DNA of 37,595 nucleotides from Deltaproteobacteria bacterium (GTDB lineage: Bacteria > Desulfobacterota > Binatia > Binatales > Binataceae), in NCBI GenBank assembly GCA_003135855.1, contig PNBD01000015.1, positions 14,823-52,417 on the forward strand, written 5' to 3'. Below are positions 23,767 to 31,340 of this stretch, in pieces. The notes below the pieces were generated by a model that saw only the letters and a program-made list of their open reading frames with translations, was not told the origin of the DNA and made no database searches. Numbering within the stretch: position 1 is the stretch's first letter; each line of letters begins with the position of its first letter. Position numbers and translations under genes: made by a program.

Positions 23767-24168
23767 TTACGATCCCAGCGACGCACCGCCGGCATTGAAT
23801 TCACGGCGCCTGGTTTCCCGCTCATGCTGACAATCGACGCAATGGGTCGCGAACGGCAGCGCCTTCAAGCGCGTGATCGAAATTTCGACTGCGCACTCGG
23901 CGCAGATTCCGTAGCGTCCAGCCTTCAACCGCTCGAACGCCTCCTCGATCGCCGCGATGCTCATCCTGCGATGGGCACTGAGGCGCGCAACCGTGTCCGC
24001 GTCGGCCAGCCCGCGCGCGACGTCCATTTCATCACCGCGATTGTTGTCCGACTCCACCGGCCGCATCTCGTCCAGCTTGAACAACAGCGCCGCTTCGTAG
24101 TCGCGAGCCCGCGCTAAAAGTTCGCTAATGACGGCGACTCGCGTTGCATTCGATTTTGCTTCTTTCAT
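23767..24168 (-). CDS. TraR/DksA-type C4 zinc-finger protein
   Basis: 133 residues from ATG 24168; the 13 extra track residues before it look untranslated. The N-terminal half is a long helical hairpin (about 5-85), with the acidic tip region MDVARGLADADTV. The C-terminal zinc finger is C89-x2-C92-x17-C110-x2-C113 (GRYGICAECAVEISITRLKALPFATHCVDCQ), the DksA/TraR signature. DksA-type proteins enter the RNA polymerase secondary channel and alter initiation, often with ppGpp. The DxxDxA tip of canonical DksA is only approximately kept (DVARGLADAD), so this is better called DksA-like. Two unrecognised small ORFs lie upstream on the same strand, 45 bases away. Confidence 0.88.
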   Translation of the reverse strand: MKEAKSNATRVAVISELLARARDYEAALLFKLDEMRPVESDNNRGDEMDVARGLADADTVARLSAHRRMSIAAIEEAFERLKAGRYGICAECAVEISITRLKALPFATHCVDCQHERETRRREFNAGGASLGS

Positions 24169-24213
24169 TGTTCGATACCATCCTGGTAGTGCGAATCGTC
24201 GTCGCAAATATAC

Positions 24214-24540
24214 TCAACCGACTATTCTCAGTTCTTTGCCACTGTAATGCTTATTAGCTATTTGCAAGCCGCTCGATCTGACGAGATAAATGACCAGTAA
24301 AAATTGCTCAAAGGTCATCTTCAGATCGCGAAATCCGCCGCGACAGAATATGTAGCCGTAGTATTCGAGCAGGTCGTCCGCGATCAACGTCGGCAGCACT
24401 GGCGCGGTCGAAGATTGTGGATACTCTCGTCCGGTGAATTCACCGCCGACGCAGTCGAATCGTCGCGCGGCCGCAATTTCGCCGGCATCATCGACGCGAC
24501 CATCGTCGTGCATCAAATCGATTGGCAACTCGGTACTCAT
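24214..24540 (-). CDS. hypothetical small protein upstream of the DksA-like gene
   Basis: 108 residues from ATG 24540 (MSTELPIDLMHDDGRVDDAG). The track start at 24621 lies inside the preceding ORF. The N-terminal third is acidic and polar; the C-terminal half looks folded and amphipathic (LIADDLLEYYGYIFCRGGFR and MTFEQFLLVIYLVRSSGLQI). It begins 4 bases after the stop of the upstream ORF, suggesting joint translation. Codon choice is normal for a coding frame but the stretch is visibly less GC-rich than the neighbours. I do not recognise the family. Confidence 0.6.
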   Translation of the reverse strand: MSTELPIDLMHDDGRVDDAGEIAAARRFDCVGGEFTGREYPQSSTAPVLPTLIADDLLEYYGYIFCRGGFRDLKMTFEQFLLVIYLVRSSGLQIANKHYSGKELRIVG

Positions 24541-24544
24541 TGGG

Positions 24545-24958
24545 TCAACTCGCTGTTTGCTGCGACAGACCTGAAGAAACGAGACGCGCCGCGCGATTCC
24601 GGCGATCCGCATGCACGCCATTGAACGGCGTCCTTCGAATCACCCGCACGGCGCTCTCGGGAAATCCCGCGTGCAACAACCCTTCGATTAGATCGCGCCG
24701 CATGAGTTTCATTGCAGCAACAGAGGTTGTTGCGATTTGATCCGTTTGACACTCCACACTCGGCGGGTATCGCAACTGCGATGCCAACGTCGGTAATTTG
24801 AGAATGCTAATGAATTGGCCGGGTTTTTGTGAGCAATCTCGTCCTCGGGCGAGCATCCGTGGTGGATTCAGTAAATCGCGCCGTGTCGCCGCATTATTCG
24901 GGGACATGAAATACGACAAATCGGCCTGCCGCTTAGCTCGGCAGTTGGCACAGTCAAT
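24545..24958 (-). CDS. hypothetical small protein, possible ATT start
   Basis: The frame is open well upstream of the first ATG (24907). A strong ribosome site (GAGGAG at 24971-24966 on the minus strand) sits exactly 7 bases before an in-frame ATT at 24958, which would give 137 residues beginning MDCANCRAKRQADLSYFMSP. Other candidate starts are TTG 24919 and ATG 24907, neither with a good ribosome site. The product is basic, with a short Cys pair at its N-terminus (CANC) and a helical C-terminal part (MRRDLIEGLLHAGFPESAV). No family is recognised. The ORF is followed closely by the next small gene. It may be a real small protein of foreign origin or a partly decayed gene. Confidence 0.4.
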   Translation of the reverse strand: MDCANCRAKRQADLSYFMSPNNAATRRDLLNPPRMLARGRDCSQKPGQFISILKLPTLASQLRYPPSVECQTDQIATTSVAAMKLMRRDLIEGLLHAGFPESAVRVIRRTPFNGVHADRRNRAARLVSSGLSQQTAS

Positions 24959-25035
24959 GCTCGGTCTCCTCTAGAAGCCCTTTTAGACGGGCAACCGACT
25001 TGGAACCGGAAATTACCGCTACCGGAGTACGAACA

Positions 25036-25230
25036 ATGGAAGCCTTCAACCTGGAACCCTCAGATATAATTCGACTCAAACGCGACGAGACTGTTCACGC
25101 GTGGACGATGGCGACGATTAGCGATCAGTGGAAGACGTTGCCGTGGGCGGACACTGCCGACGCCGTCAGCGTCGTGATGTGGCTGAAGAGCCGGTTCGGC
25201 GGAACCACGCGCGTTCGTTTCGAATCGTAA
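25036..25230 (+). CDS. hypothetical small protein
   Basis: 64 residues from ATG 25036, which follows GGAG at a good distance; the track start (TTG 25000) is less likely. The sequence MEAFNLEPSDIIRLKRDETV and the closing MWLKSRFGGTTRVRFES look like a compact acidic-then-basic fold. It has no family I recognise. It lies 81 bases before the SAM hydroxide adenosyltransferase on the same strand and is divergent from the two small ORFs on the other side. Confidence 0.5.
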   Translation: MEAFNLEPSDIIRLKRDETVHAWTMATISDQWKTLPWADTADAVSVVMWLKSRFGGTTRVRFES

Positions 25231-25310
25231 ACTGAAGAGGTAACGTTTTCGCCCGCGGCGATTGTCGCGTAAATTTGCGCTGGAACGGCATTTCGCGTTC
25301 TATTGGCGCA

Positions 25311-26138
25311 ATGCCGCCGCGCAATCGTAACCGCTTTCCGATCGCCCTCCTCACCGATTTCGGCTATCGCGATCATTACGCCGGCGTGATGAAGGGAGTG
25401 ATCTCGACGATCGCTCCGGACGCATCGATCATCGATCTCACGCACGGCATCCCACCTCAGTCCATCGCCGCCGGCGCGATTGCGCTCGCCGAGAGCTGGC
25501 GATTCTTCCCGCCGCGCACGGTGTTCCTCGCGGTAGTCGATCCCGGCGTCGGTACCAGCCGCGCTCCGATCGCGCTCGAGACTCGCGCCGGCGCGCGCTT
25601 CGTCGGTCCCGACAATGGCTTGCTGTCGCTCGCGGCCAGGGCTGCCGTTATCACGCGCGCTGTGCGACTCACGTCCGAGCGGCATCGACTCCCGCGCGTC
25701 AGCGCGACCTTTCACGGCCGCGATATTTTCGCGCCCGCCAGTGCGCACATTTGGCGCGGCGCCCGTCTCACGACGCTTGGGACTCCGCTTAAATCGATCG
25801 TGCAGCTCGAACTGCCGCGTCCCGTGCAATCCGCCTCGCGACTGAGTGGCGAGGTCATCTATGTGGATAGCTATGGGAATTTGATCACCAATATCGATCG
25901 TGAAACGGTCGAGCGTTTCGCTTCTTGCTTCCCCCTCCAAACAGTTTCAGTTAGGATCGGTCGCGGCGTGACGAAAATACTCGACGCCTATGCGCTCGCG
26001 CCCAAAGGTGTTTCTCTCGCAACATTAGGTAGCTTCGGTCTGCTGGAAATCGCGGTTCGCGACGGTAATGCCGCGCAGCATTTCGCCGCCGGCCCCGGTA
26101 CTGCCGTGACTTTGACCGCATCCGCCAAGCGCAATTAA
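25311..26138 (+). CDS. SAM hydroxide adenosyltransferase (SAM hydrolase, DUF62 family)
   Basis: 275 residues from ATG 25311 (MPPRNRNRFPIALLTDFGYRDHYAGVMKG). The track start 12 codons earlier adds no family sequence. Family blocks are present in order: LLTDFGYRDHYAG, IDLTHGIPPQSI, VVDPGVGTSR, FVGPDNGLL, TFHGRDIFAPASA and, in the C-terminal domain, YVDSYGNLITNI. Asp77, Arg84 and His135 match the Asp-Arg-His triad that activates water in this family, and the short loop before it argues against fluorinase or chlorinase. The enzyme splits S-adenosylmethionine to adenosine and methionine; its physiological purpose is unclear. The next gene starts 3 bases after its stop. Confidence 0.92.
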   Translation: MPPRNRNRFPIALLTDFGYRDHYAGVMKGVISTIAPDASIIDLTHGIPPQSIAAGAIALAESWRFFPPRTVFLAVVDPGVGTSRAPIALETRAGARFVGPDNGLLSLAARAAVITRAVRLTSERHRLPRVSATFHGRDIFAPASAHIWRGARLTTLGTPLKSIVQLELPRPVQSASRLSGEVIYVDSYGNLITNIDRETVERFASCFPLQTVSVRIGRGVTKILDAYALAPKGVSLATLGSFGLLEIAVRDGNAAQHFAAGPGTAVTLTASAKRN

Positions 26139-26141
26139 CCG

Positions 26142-27278
26142 ATGGACGAATCCGCTGCACAGAAACGATCGCCCGCCGTCCTGACTGAAATCCCGCGCTA
26201 CTCTGCGTCTCAGCCGGCGGAGGCCGCTGGGCGTTCGCGCATCCCGCCGCTGAACGCGGTGCTCTTCGTTCTGACTCTGCTGACCACCACGATGGCGGGT
26301 GCGATGATGGCCGGCGAAGACTTCATGCTGGCGCATCCCTTCGACCTGACGCTTGCGATGCTGCTTCACCCGATTCTTACCGTGACCGCATTTTTCGGAC
26401 ATCCGTTCGCGACTCTCACCGCACTCGGCGCCGGGCTGACCTTCTCGATTCCGCTTATGACGATCCTGCTCGCGCATGAGATGGGTCACTATCTGACCGC
26501 GCGCTATCATCAAGTCGATACGACGCTGCCGTATTTCATTCCGGCGCCGCCGGCCCCTTTTATCATCGGTACGTTCGGCGCTTTCATTCGACTGAAATCC
26601 AATCCGCGCAGCCGCCGCGTGATGTTCGACATTGGCGCGGCCGGTCCATGGGCGGGCGTGCTGGTCGCGATTCCCGCCGTCATCATCGGCCTCTATCTCT
26701 CCGACGTGACGCCGCTCAGCAAGTCACAAGGCGGTCTCGAACTCGGCAACTCGCTGCTCTTCCTCGGCCTCTCACGCCTGGTGCTTGGCGTGGATCCGAC
26801 CGCGGTCAACGTCAGCCTGCATCCGGCCGCCTTCGCAGGATGGCTCGGGCTGCTCGTCACTTCGATCAACCTGCTGCCGGTCGGCCAACTGGACGGCGGC
26901 CACGTCACGTATGCGCTCTTTCCGCGCCGTCATCGCACCATCTCGATACTGTTTGTGATCACGCTGCTGCTGCTGGTGCTGGTGCCGCTCGCACTCGGAC
27001 GCAGCCCCTGGTGGGGATGGATGCTATGGGCGATCCTCTCGGTCGCGCTTGGCGTCGGTCATCCTTCGACCGTCGATCGCGACACGCCGCTCAACTCGCG
27101 CCGCGCGATTGCCGCGTGGGCAACGATCGCACTTTTCATCGTCACCTTCAGCCCGGTGCCGATTTCACTGAGTCTGCCCGAAGAAAATCCGCATCAGAGT
27201 CCGAACAACGGCCGTGCGGTAGAGGTGATATCGCCGGCGCCGCACCACGATCAGATGCTCCACCGCTGGCGCATCTGA
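26142..27278 (+). CDS. site-2 protease family (M50) membrane metalloprotease
   Basis: 378 residues. After a polar N-terminus of about 35 residues, hydrophobic helices begin at LNAVLFVLTLLTTTMAGAMM. The zinc motif is HEMGH (His112, Glu113, His116) in MTILLAHEMGHYLTARYHQ, and the third ligand is Asp251 in NLLPVGQLDGGHVTY. The segment TLPYFIPAPPAPFIIGTFGAFIRLK between them is typical of the long M50 proteins related to plant EGY and cyanobacterial homologues. No PDZ domain is seen. It starts 3 bases after the SAM hydrolase, so the two are likely cotranscribed. This is the second M50 protease in the window and belongs to a different subgroup from the one next to scpA. Confidence 0.92.
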   Translation: MDESAAQKRSPAVLTEIPRYSASQPAEAAGRSRIPPLNAVLFVLTLLTTTMAGAMMAGEDFMLAHPFDLTLAMLLHPILTVTAFFGHPFATLTALGAGLTFSIPLMTILLAHEMGHYLTARYHQVDTTLPYFIPAPPAPFIIGTFGAFIRLKSNPRSRRVMFDIGAAGPWAGVLVAIPAVIIGLYLSDVTPLSKSQGGLELGNSLLFLGLSRLVLGVDPTAVNVSLHPAAFAGWLGLLVTSINLLPVGQLDGGHVTYALFPRRHRTISILFVITLLLLVLVPLALGRSPWWGWMLWAILSVALGVGHPSTVDRDTPLNSRRAIAAWATIALFIVTFSPVPISLSLPEENPHQSPNNGRAVEVISPAPHHDQMLHRWRI

Positions 27279-27317
27279 TAAAAATGCCGATTCGTTCAAC
27301 CGCGATCTCGCGCAGCA

Positions 27318-27839
27318 GTGACGGGGGACGTTACGTTGGCTGATATCATTAAAACCGCTCCGGCCCAGCCGCCGCGCCCGAGCTGGGATCAATACTTCAT
27401 GACCATCACGCGCGAGGTCGCCGAACGTTCGACCTGTTTGCGCGCGAAAGTCGGCGCCATGATCGTTCGCGATCGCAGCATCCTTGCGACCGGCTACAAT
27501 GGTTCACCCGCCGGCATGCCGCATTGCACCGAAGTGGGATGCCTCATTTACGAATCGCGCACGCCCGACGGCGGCCTCGAGCAGAATTGCTACCGCACGA
27601 TTCACGCCGAGATAAACGCGATCTCGCAGGCCGCCCGCAACGGCGCCGCGATCCGCGATGCCGACATCTACGTCACGCACACGCCCTGCATCCATTGCCT
27701 GAAAGTGCTGATCAACACCGGCGTCCGCACGGTTTTTTACGGGCGCGAATACAAACTCGAAACCGTCGCCGAATTGCTAAAGCCCGCACGCATCAAGCTG
27801 GTGCAAGTGCCTGAGCCAACCATCGGAGCAACGCCATGA
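27318..27839 (+). CDS. deoxycytidylate (dCMP) deaminase, ComEB-like
   Basis: 173 residues from GTG 27318; TTG 27336 is an alternative start. The zinc deaminase site is complete: His96 and the proton-shuttle Glu98 in TIHAEINAIS, and Cys124/Cys127 in THTPCIHCLKVL. RPSWDQYFMTITREVAERSTC at the N-terminus and ILATGYNGSPAGMPHC are specific to dCMP deaminases, including the structural Cys/His set before the active site. The enzyme makes dUMP for thymidylate synthesis. Its last four bases overlap the start of the HIT gene (ATGA), so both are translated together. Confidence 0.93.
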   Translation: MTGDVTLADIIKTAPAQPPRPSWDQYFMTITREVAERSTCLRAKVGAMIVRDRSILATGYNGSPAGMPHCTEVGCLIYESRTPDGGLEQNCYRTIHAEINAISQAARNGAAIRDADIYVTHTPCIHCLKVLINTGVRTVFYGREYKLETVAELLKPARIKLVQVPEPTIGATP

Positions 27840-28315
27840 CGCCCGACAACGCGACGACCGCGAACTGCGGCATCTGCGCGATCATCGATCGCATCAAGGC
27901 CGGGAATTTCCACGACCACATCGCAGAGCTGCCCGGATGCTACGTCATCCTCGGCGATCGCCAATACTACCGCGGCTACTGCGTGCTGCTCTCGAAAATC
28001 CACGCGACCGAGTTGTACCTGATGACCGCCGAAGACGCGCGCGTCCTGTTCGACGAAGTCCGGCTCGTCGCCGAAGCGATCGCCGCCGTGGTCACGCCGT
28101 GGAAAATGAACTACGAATGCCTCGGCAACTCGGAGCCGCACGTCCACTGGCATCTGCTGCCGCGCTACGAAACCGATGAACTCCGCCGCGGCCCGATCTG
28201 GATGCGCGCCGAATCCGAGCAGAAGGTATCGCTCGAAGAAAACGATCGCCTCGCGCTGATCGCTTCGCTCCGCACCGAAATCGCAGCTCGCTGTTCGCGC
28301 GCGATTGTCAAATAG
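27836..28315 (+). CDS. HIT family hydrolase/transferase
   Basis: 159 residues. The histidine triad HVHWHLLPR (His102, His104, His106) follows the usual NYECLGNSEP segment. An N-terminal C11-x2-C14 pair probably helps bind zinc with later residues, as in many HIT proteins. The family binds nucleotides and hydrolyses or transfers nucleoside phosphates (AMP-lysine, Ap4A and related substrates); the real substrate here is unknown. The start overlaps the dCMP deaminase stop by four bases, which suggests a shared nucleotide-related job. Confidence 0.92.
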   Translation: MTPDNATTANCGICAIIDRIKAGNFHDHIAELPGCYVILGDRQYYRGYCVLLSKIHATELYLMTAEDARVLFDEVRLVAEAIAAVVTPWKMNYECLGNSEPHVHWHLLPRYETDELRRGPIWMRAESEQKVSLEENDRLALIASLRTEIAARCSRAIVK

Positions 28316-28349
28316 CAGCGCACTCTGCCGGGTGTCTGTGTGGACCGCT

Positions 28350-28397
28350 CCCGCATGCGATCCCGCACCACTGCCCGATGCGAAATCGCATGCCGGG
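28350..28397. repeat. inverted repeat between convergent genes
   Basis: GCATGCGAT (28353-28361) is repeated in inverse as ATCGCATGC (28385-28393), and the pairing continues as CCC/GGG past a single bulged base. A second small hairpin ATGCGA-AA-TCGCAT overlaps the right arm. It lies between the HIT stop and the amidohydrolase stop. No T run follows, so a Rho-independent terminator is not supported; a REP-like element or a transcript-end hairpin is possible. Confidence 0.55.
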
Positions 28398-28411
28398 TTG
28401 GTTCCGCCGTC

Positions 28412-29566
28412 TCAGTTCAACTCGATGTTGTAAAGCTTCGCGGCGTTCTCGAACACGATCTTGCGCTTGACGTCCGCCGGCACGCCCTCGAAATCCTGCT
28501 CGATCACCTTGAGCGAGTTAGGCCAGGTCGAGTCGGTATGCGGAAAATCCGACGCCCACATGAAGTTGTCCGCGCCGAAGTACGCATGCATCATCGGCCC
28601 GATCATGTCGTCCTGGAAAGTCGCCCAGACGTTTTGCCGAACGTATTCGGACGGCTTCAGCTTGAGCTTGGTGACTTCGTTCATCGTACCGAACTTGCCG
28701 TACATATGATCCATCCGATACATGAAGTGCGCGATCCAGCCGCTGTCGTTTTCCGCCGAGACGATCCGCAGTCCCGGGAAACGCTCGAACACTTTGCCGA
28801 AAATGAAACTCGAAAGCGTGCGCTGCACCTGGTAAACCGGTTGCATCGTCCCAAGCAGCATCTTCACGCCGCCTAAGGTCACGCCGCCGGAACCTTCCTT
28901 GTTCGCGCCCTCCTTGCTCTTGCCTTTCTGATCCCGCTGCGTGATTACGTGCAGCGAAAGCGGCGTCTTCGTCTCCTGTGCGAGTGTCCAGAATGGATCG
29001 TACACTTCACTGAAATAGGGCTTGTCCTCGGGCGGCACGCCCCAGATCATCGCGCCCTTCAGCCCCATCTTCGCGCATCGTTCGAGTTCCTTGACCGCCA
29101 GCGGAATGTCGTCCAGCGAGATGAGCGCGACCGGATGAAGCCGACTGGGGCAGTGCGATCGGAATTCCGCGACCCAGTCGTTGTACACGCCGAAGCATGC
29201 GCGCCGCAGTTCGTCGTCGTCCAACCCGAACAGCGGCATGCCGAGAGTCGTGTAGATAACCTCCGCCTCGACGCCGTCGATGTCCTGATCCTTGAGGCGC
29301 TCGACCGGATCCCATCCGCTGGGCCGCGCCGCCTCGTAGCCCTTCTTCAGATGTTCCTTGAGTTCTTCGCCACTCTTGCCGATACCGAAGCCGCCCGCGA
29401 CCGGAAAGGGTCGCACGCCAGGAGCGATAAACAGGTAACCCGCACCCCGCTCGTTCTTGACTACCTTCGGCGCTCTATCCCTGAATTGATTATCCAGACG
29501 CTCGGTCCAGAGATCAGCGGGTTCCATCATATGCGAGTCGGCGGAGATAACGCGCAAACCAGCCAT
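28412..29566 (-). CDS. amidohydrolase 2 family metal-dependent hydrolase/decarboxylase
   Basis: 384 residues, ATG 29566 after AGGAGGAACTCTG, a near-perfect ribosome site. The TIM-barrel metal site is visible: DSHMMEPADLW near residue 10 (the DxH motif), His in TPLSLHVIT at about 190, and Asp in MWASDFPHTDSTWPNS near 340. The order and PF04909-like layout resemble the ACMSD/gamma-resorcylate decarboxylase group and many uncharacterised actinobacterial and proteobacterial paralogues. VNxED-like VSAENDSGWIAHFMYRMD is also typical. It probably hydrolyses or decarboxylates an aromatic or cyclic acid; no pathway partner lies beside it. A gap of 198 bases separates it from the divergent GATase gene. 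Confidence 0.9.
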   Translation of the reverse strand: MAGLRVISADSHMMEPADLWTERLDNQFRDRAPKVVKNERGAGYLFIAPGVRPFPVAGGFGIGKSGEELKEHLKKGYEAARPSGWDPVERLKDQDIDGVEAEVIYTTLGMPLFGLDDDELRRACFGVYNDWVAEFRSHCPSRLHPVALISLDDIPLAVKELERCAKMGLKGAMIWGVPPEDKPYFSEVYDPFWTLAQETKTPLSLHVITQRDQKGKSKEGANKEGSGGVTLGGVKMLLGTMQPVYQVQRTLSSFIFGKVFERFPGLRIVSAENDSGWIAHFMYRMDHMYGKFGTMNEVTKLKLKPSEYVRQNVWATFQDDMIGPMMHAYFGADNFMWASDFPHTDSTWPNSLKVIEQDFEGVPADVKRKIVFENAAKLYNIELN

Positions 29567-29764
29567 CAGAGTTCCTCCTGATGTTTAGTAAAGGCTTGTC
29601 TAATATTTGTATCGCACCCGCAGGCACTGCCGGGCAAGGTCGGTAGCACCGGTCGAAGTTGCGACAATCGCCGGGCATCCGTAATCTCAAGCGCGAACGT
29701 TGGTCGCGCGATCGAGGCATCGACGCGACCGTTGCTGCGATTGAGGTTTCCAGACGGGTTAGAA

Positions 29765-30388
29765 ATGCCGAGTATCGCGACGTGGATTCGAAAATGCGAC
29801 GAACACTGGTTCACGCTCATCTTCAGCCGCTATCCAGATTTGACGGTACATAACGCTCGATCGCATCCGGTCGAGCTGGGCCAAATGGATGCGTTGCTGC
29901 TGAGCGGCGGCGGCGACATCTCGCCCGGCTTTCTCCGCCAGGCGATCGCCGAGCCTTCGTTGATTGTCGATACTGACTGCGAGCGCGACGAGTGGGAGTT
30001 CAAGGCGGTCGGCGAGATGCTTCTGTCGGGCAAGCCGATCCTCGCGATCTGTCGCGGACTGCAAGTGCTCAATGTCGCGATGGGCGGGACCTTGCATATC
30101 GACATTCCCGACCATGACAATGCGGAAACCGCAAACATCCAGCCGCTCAGGCATAGCTCGAAGGCGGTTCACCGATTCGGGGCGGTGAACAGCTCGCATC
30201 ACCAGGCGCTTGAACGGTTAGCCGACGGGATTGAGGTCGAGGCCTGGTCCGCGAGCGACGGAATAGTCGAGCAGGCACGATTGCGCTCGCACGCCTTCGC
30301 CGTCGGGGTGCAATATCATCCCGAGCGGCATCCGCTCTATCTTCCATTGTTCGCCGATTTTTTCGATCGAGTTCGCAACACCGGATAG
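29765..30388 (+). CDS. class-I glutamine amidotransferase-like hydrolase (peptidase C26 / PuuD-like)
   Basis: 207 residues from ATG 29765 (MPSIATWIRKCDEHWF); the track start is 11 codons upstream. The catalytic cysteine is Cys96 in PILAICRGLQVLNVAMGG, with the His185/Glu187 pair in VGVQYHPERH. LLLSGGGDISPGFL is the other family block. These match gamma-glutamyl-gamma-aminobutyrate hydrolases and related C26 peptidases. It is shorter than PuuD (about 254) by a reduced N-terminal region. No polyamine genes are nearby, so the substrate is open. The ribosome site is weak. Confidence 0.88.
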   Translation: MPSIATWIRKCDEHWFTLIFSRYPDLTVHNARSHPVELGQMDALLLSGGGDISPGFLRQAIAEPSLIVDTDCERDEWEFKAVGEMLLSGKPILAICRGLQVLNVAMGGTLHIDIPDHDNAETANIQPLRHSSKAVHRFGAVNSSHHQALERLADGIEVEAWSASDGIVEQARLRSHAFAVGVQYHPERHPLYLPLFADFFDRVRNTG

Positions 30389-30417
30389 CGGTTCGCGTCG
30401 CGTTTTGCAGGTGCGGG

Positions 30418-31176
30418 ATGCTCACGGTTCGGGTCGGTTGCAATATTCATTTTGAATGCGAATCGTCGGCCACGGCTATCCTGTTGGTTAATCCACGTTT
30501 TGATAGCGACCATCCGATACGACACGAAAATCTCGACTTCGGCCGCGCTTTGAAGTCCGAACCTTTCGCCGACGCGGACGGCAACATCGCTTACCGCGTG
30601 ATTCTGGAAACTGGTCTAAATGAGATTCGGCACGATGCGCTGGTAGAAGTGTCGGCAGACTCAGACAAGAGCGACCAATTCGGCGACGCTCCGTCCGTCG
30701 CCACGCTCGAGCCGGCTTTTTTGCGCTATCTTCTACCCAGCCGCTATTGCGATTCAGACCGGCTGTTTGCATTCGCCCAGGAGAAGTTTGGAAGTATTTT
30801 CGACGCGGGCGAGCGCGTGCAGGCCATCTCGGATTGGGTTCATAACAACATCGAATATCGCTTCGGTTCCGGAAGGCCGGACATTTCAGCCGCGCAAGTT
30901 GTCGATCGAGGCTACGGCGTGTGCCGCGATTTTGCTCATTGCACCATTGCGCTCTGCCGGGCGCTCAACCTGCCGGCGCGATACGTCACCGGTCATCTGC
31001 CGGACATCGGACACATCGATCCCGGATTGCCGATGGATTTTCACGCATACAGCGAAGTGTATCTCGGCGGCAAATGGCATGTCTTCGATGCGCGCTACAA
31101 CGAACCTAGAATTTCTCGATATTCGGAGATCGCTGCCGGCGGCGTGACATCGAGGCTGAACGCGACGCGCTTTTGA
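30418..31176 (+). CDS. transglutaminase-like cysteine protease fold protein, C-terminus replaced
   Basis: 252 residues with the full transglutaminase-like core: Cys169 in GYGVCRDFAHC, His209 in PMDFHAYSEVYL and Asp224 in HVFDARYN form the catalytic triad. The N-terminal strand domain begins MLTVRVGCNIHFE. Related proteins of this subfamily continue after the DARxNxPRIGR block with about 30 more residues ending in a Trp-containing strand. Here the homology stops at about residue 234 and the last 18 residues (YSEIAAGGVTSRLNATRF) are the reverse-strand translation of an unrelated transglutaminase N-terminal remnant. The gene is thus truncated and tailed by foreign sequence, though its catalytic residues are intact. 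It follows the GATase by 29 bases. Confidence 0.85.
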   Translation: MLTVRVGCNIHFECESSATAILLVNPRFDSDHPIRHENLDFGRALKSEPFADADGNIAYRVILETGLNEIRHDALVEVSADSDKSDQFGDAPSVATLEPAFLRYLLPSRYCDSDRLFAFAQEKFGSIFDAGERVQAISDWVHNNIEYRFGSGRPDISAAQVVDRGYGVCRDFAHCTIALCRALNLPARYVTGHLPDIGHIDPGLPMDFHAYSEVYLGGKWHVFDARYNEPRISRYSEIAAGGVTSRLNATRF

Positions 31177-31274
31177 TCTGGCGCGTCAATCGGAGCGAGC
31201 CGCACGTCATTGTGCGAATGAGAGGCCGGCTTTTCGTAAACGTATCGAGTTACGTGTTTAATGCGGAATCGCAT
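31095..31274 (-). pseudogene. remnant of a transglutaminase N-terminal domain gene
   Basis: On the minus strand, ATG 31274 opens MRFRIKHVTRYVYEKPASHSHNDVRLAP..., which matches the bacterial transglutaminase-like N-terminal domain (HVTRY-Y-P-HN-RL-P and a closing V-PPA-S-YR). Homology stops near residue 53 at ISEYRE, just where members continue with a DYFGN-like block, and the frame ends six codons later. It overlaps the 3' end of the plus-strand transglutaminase gene tail to tail. It is a leftover from a rearrangement and is unlikely to be functional. Confidence 0.7.
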
Positions 31275-31340
31275 ACGCACCTGGGCTCTAGCCCCAATGC
31301 CCTGAGAAGATTATCCAAATGGGTCAGACAAAAAAAGGAC

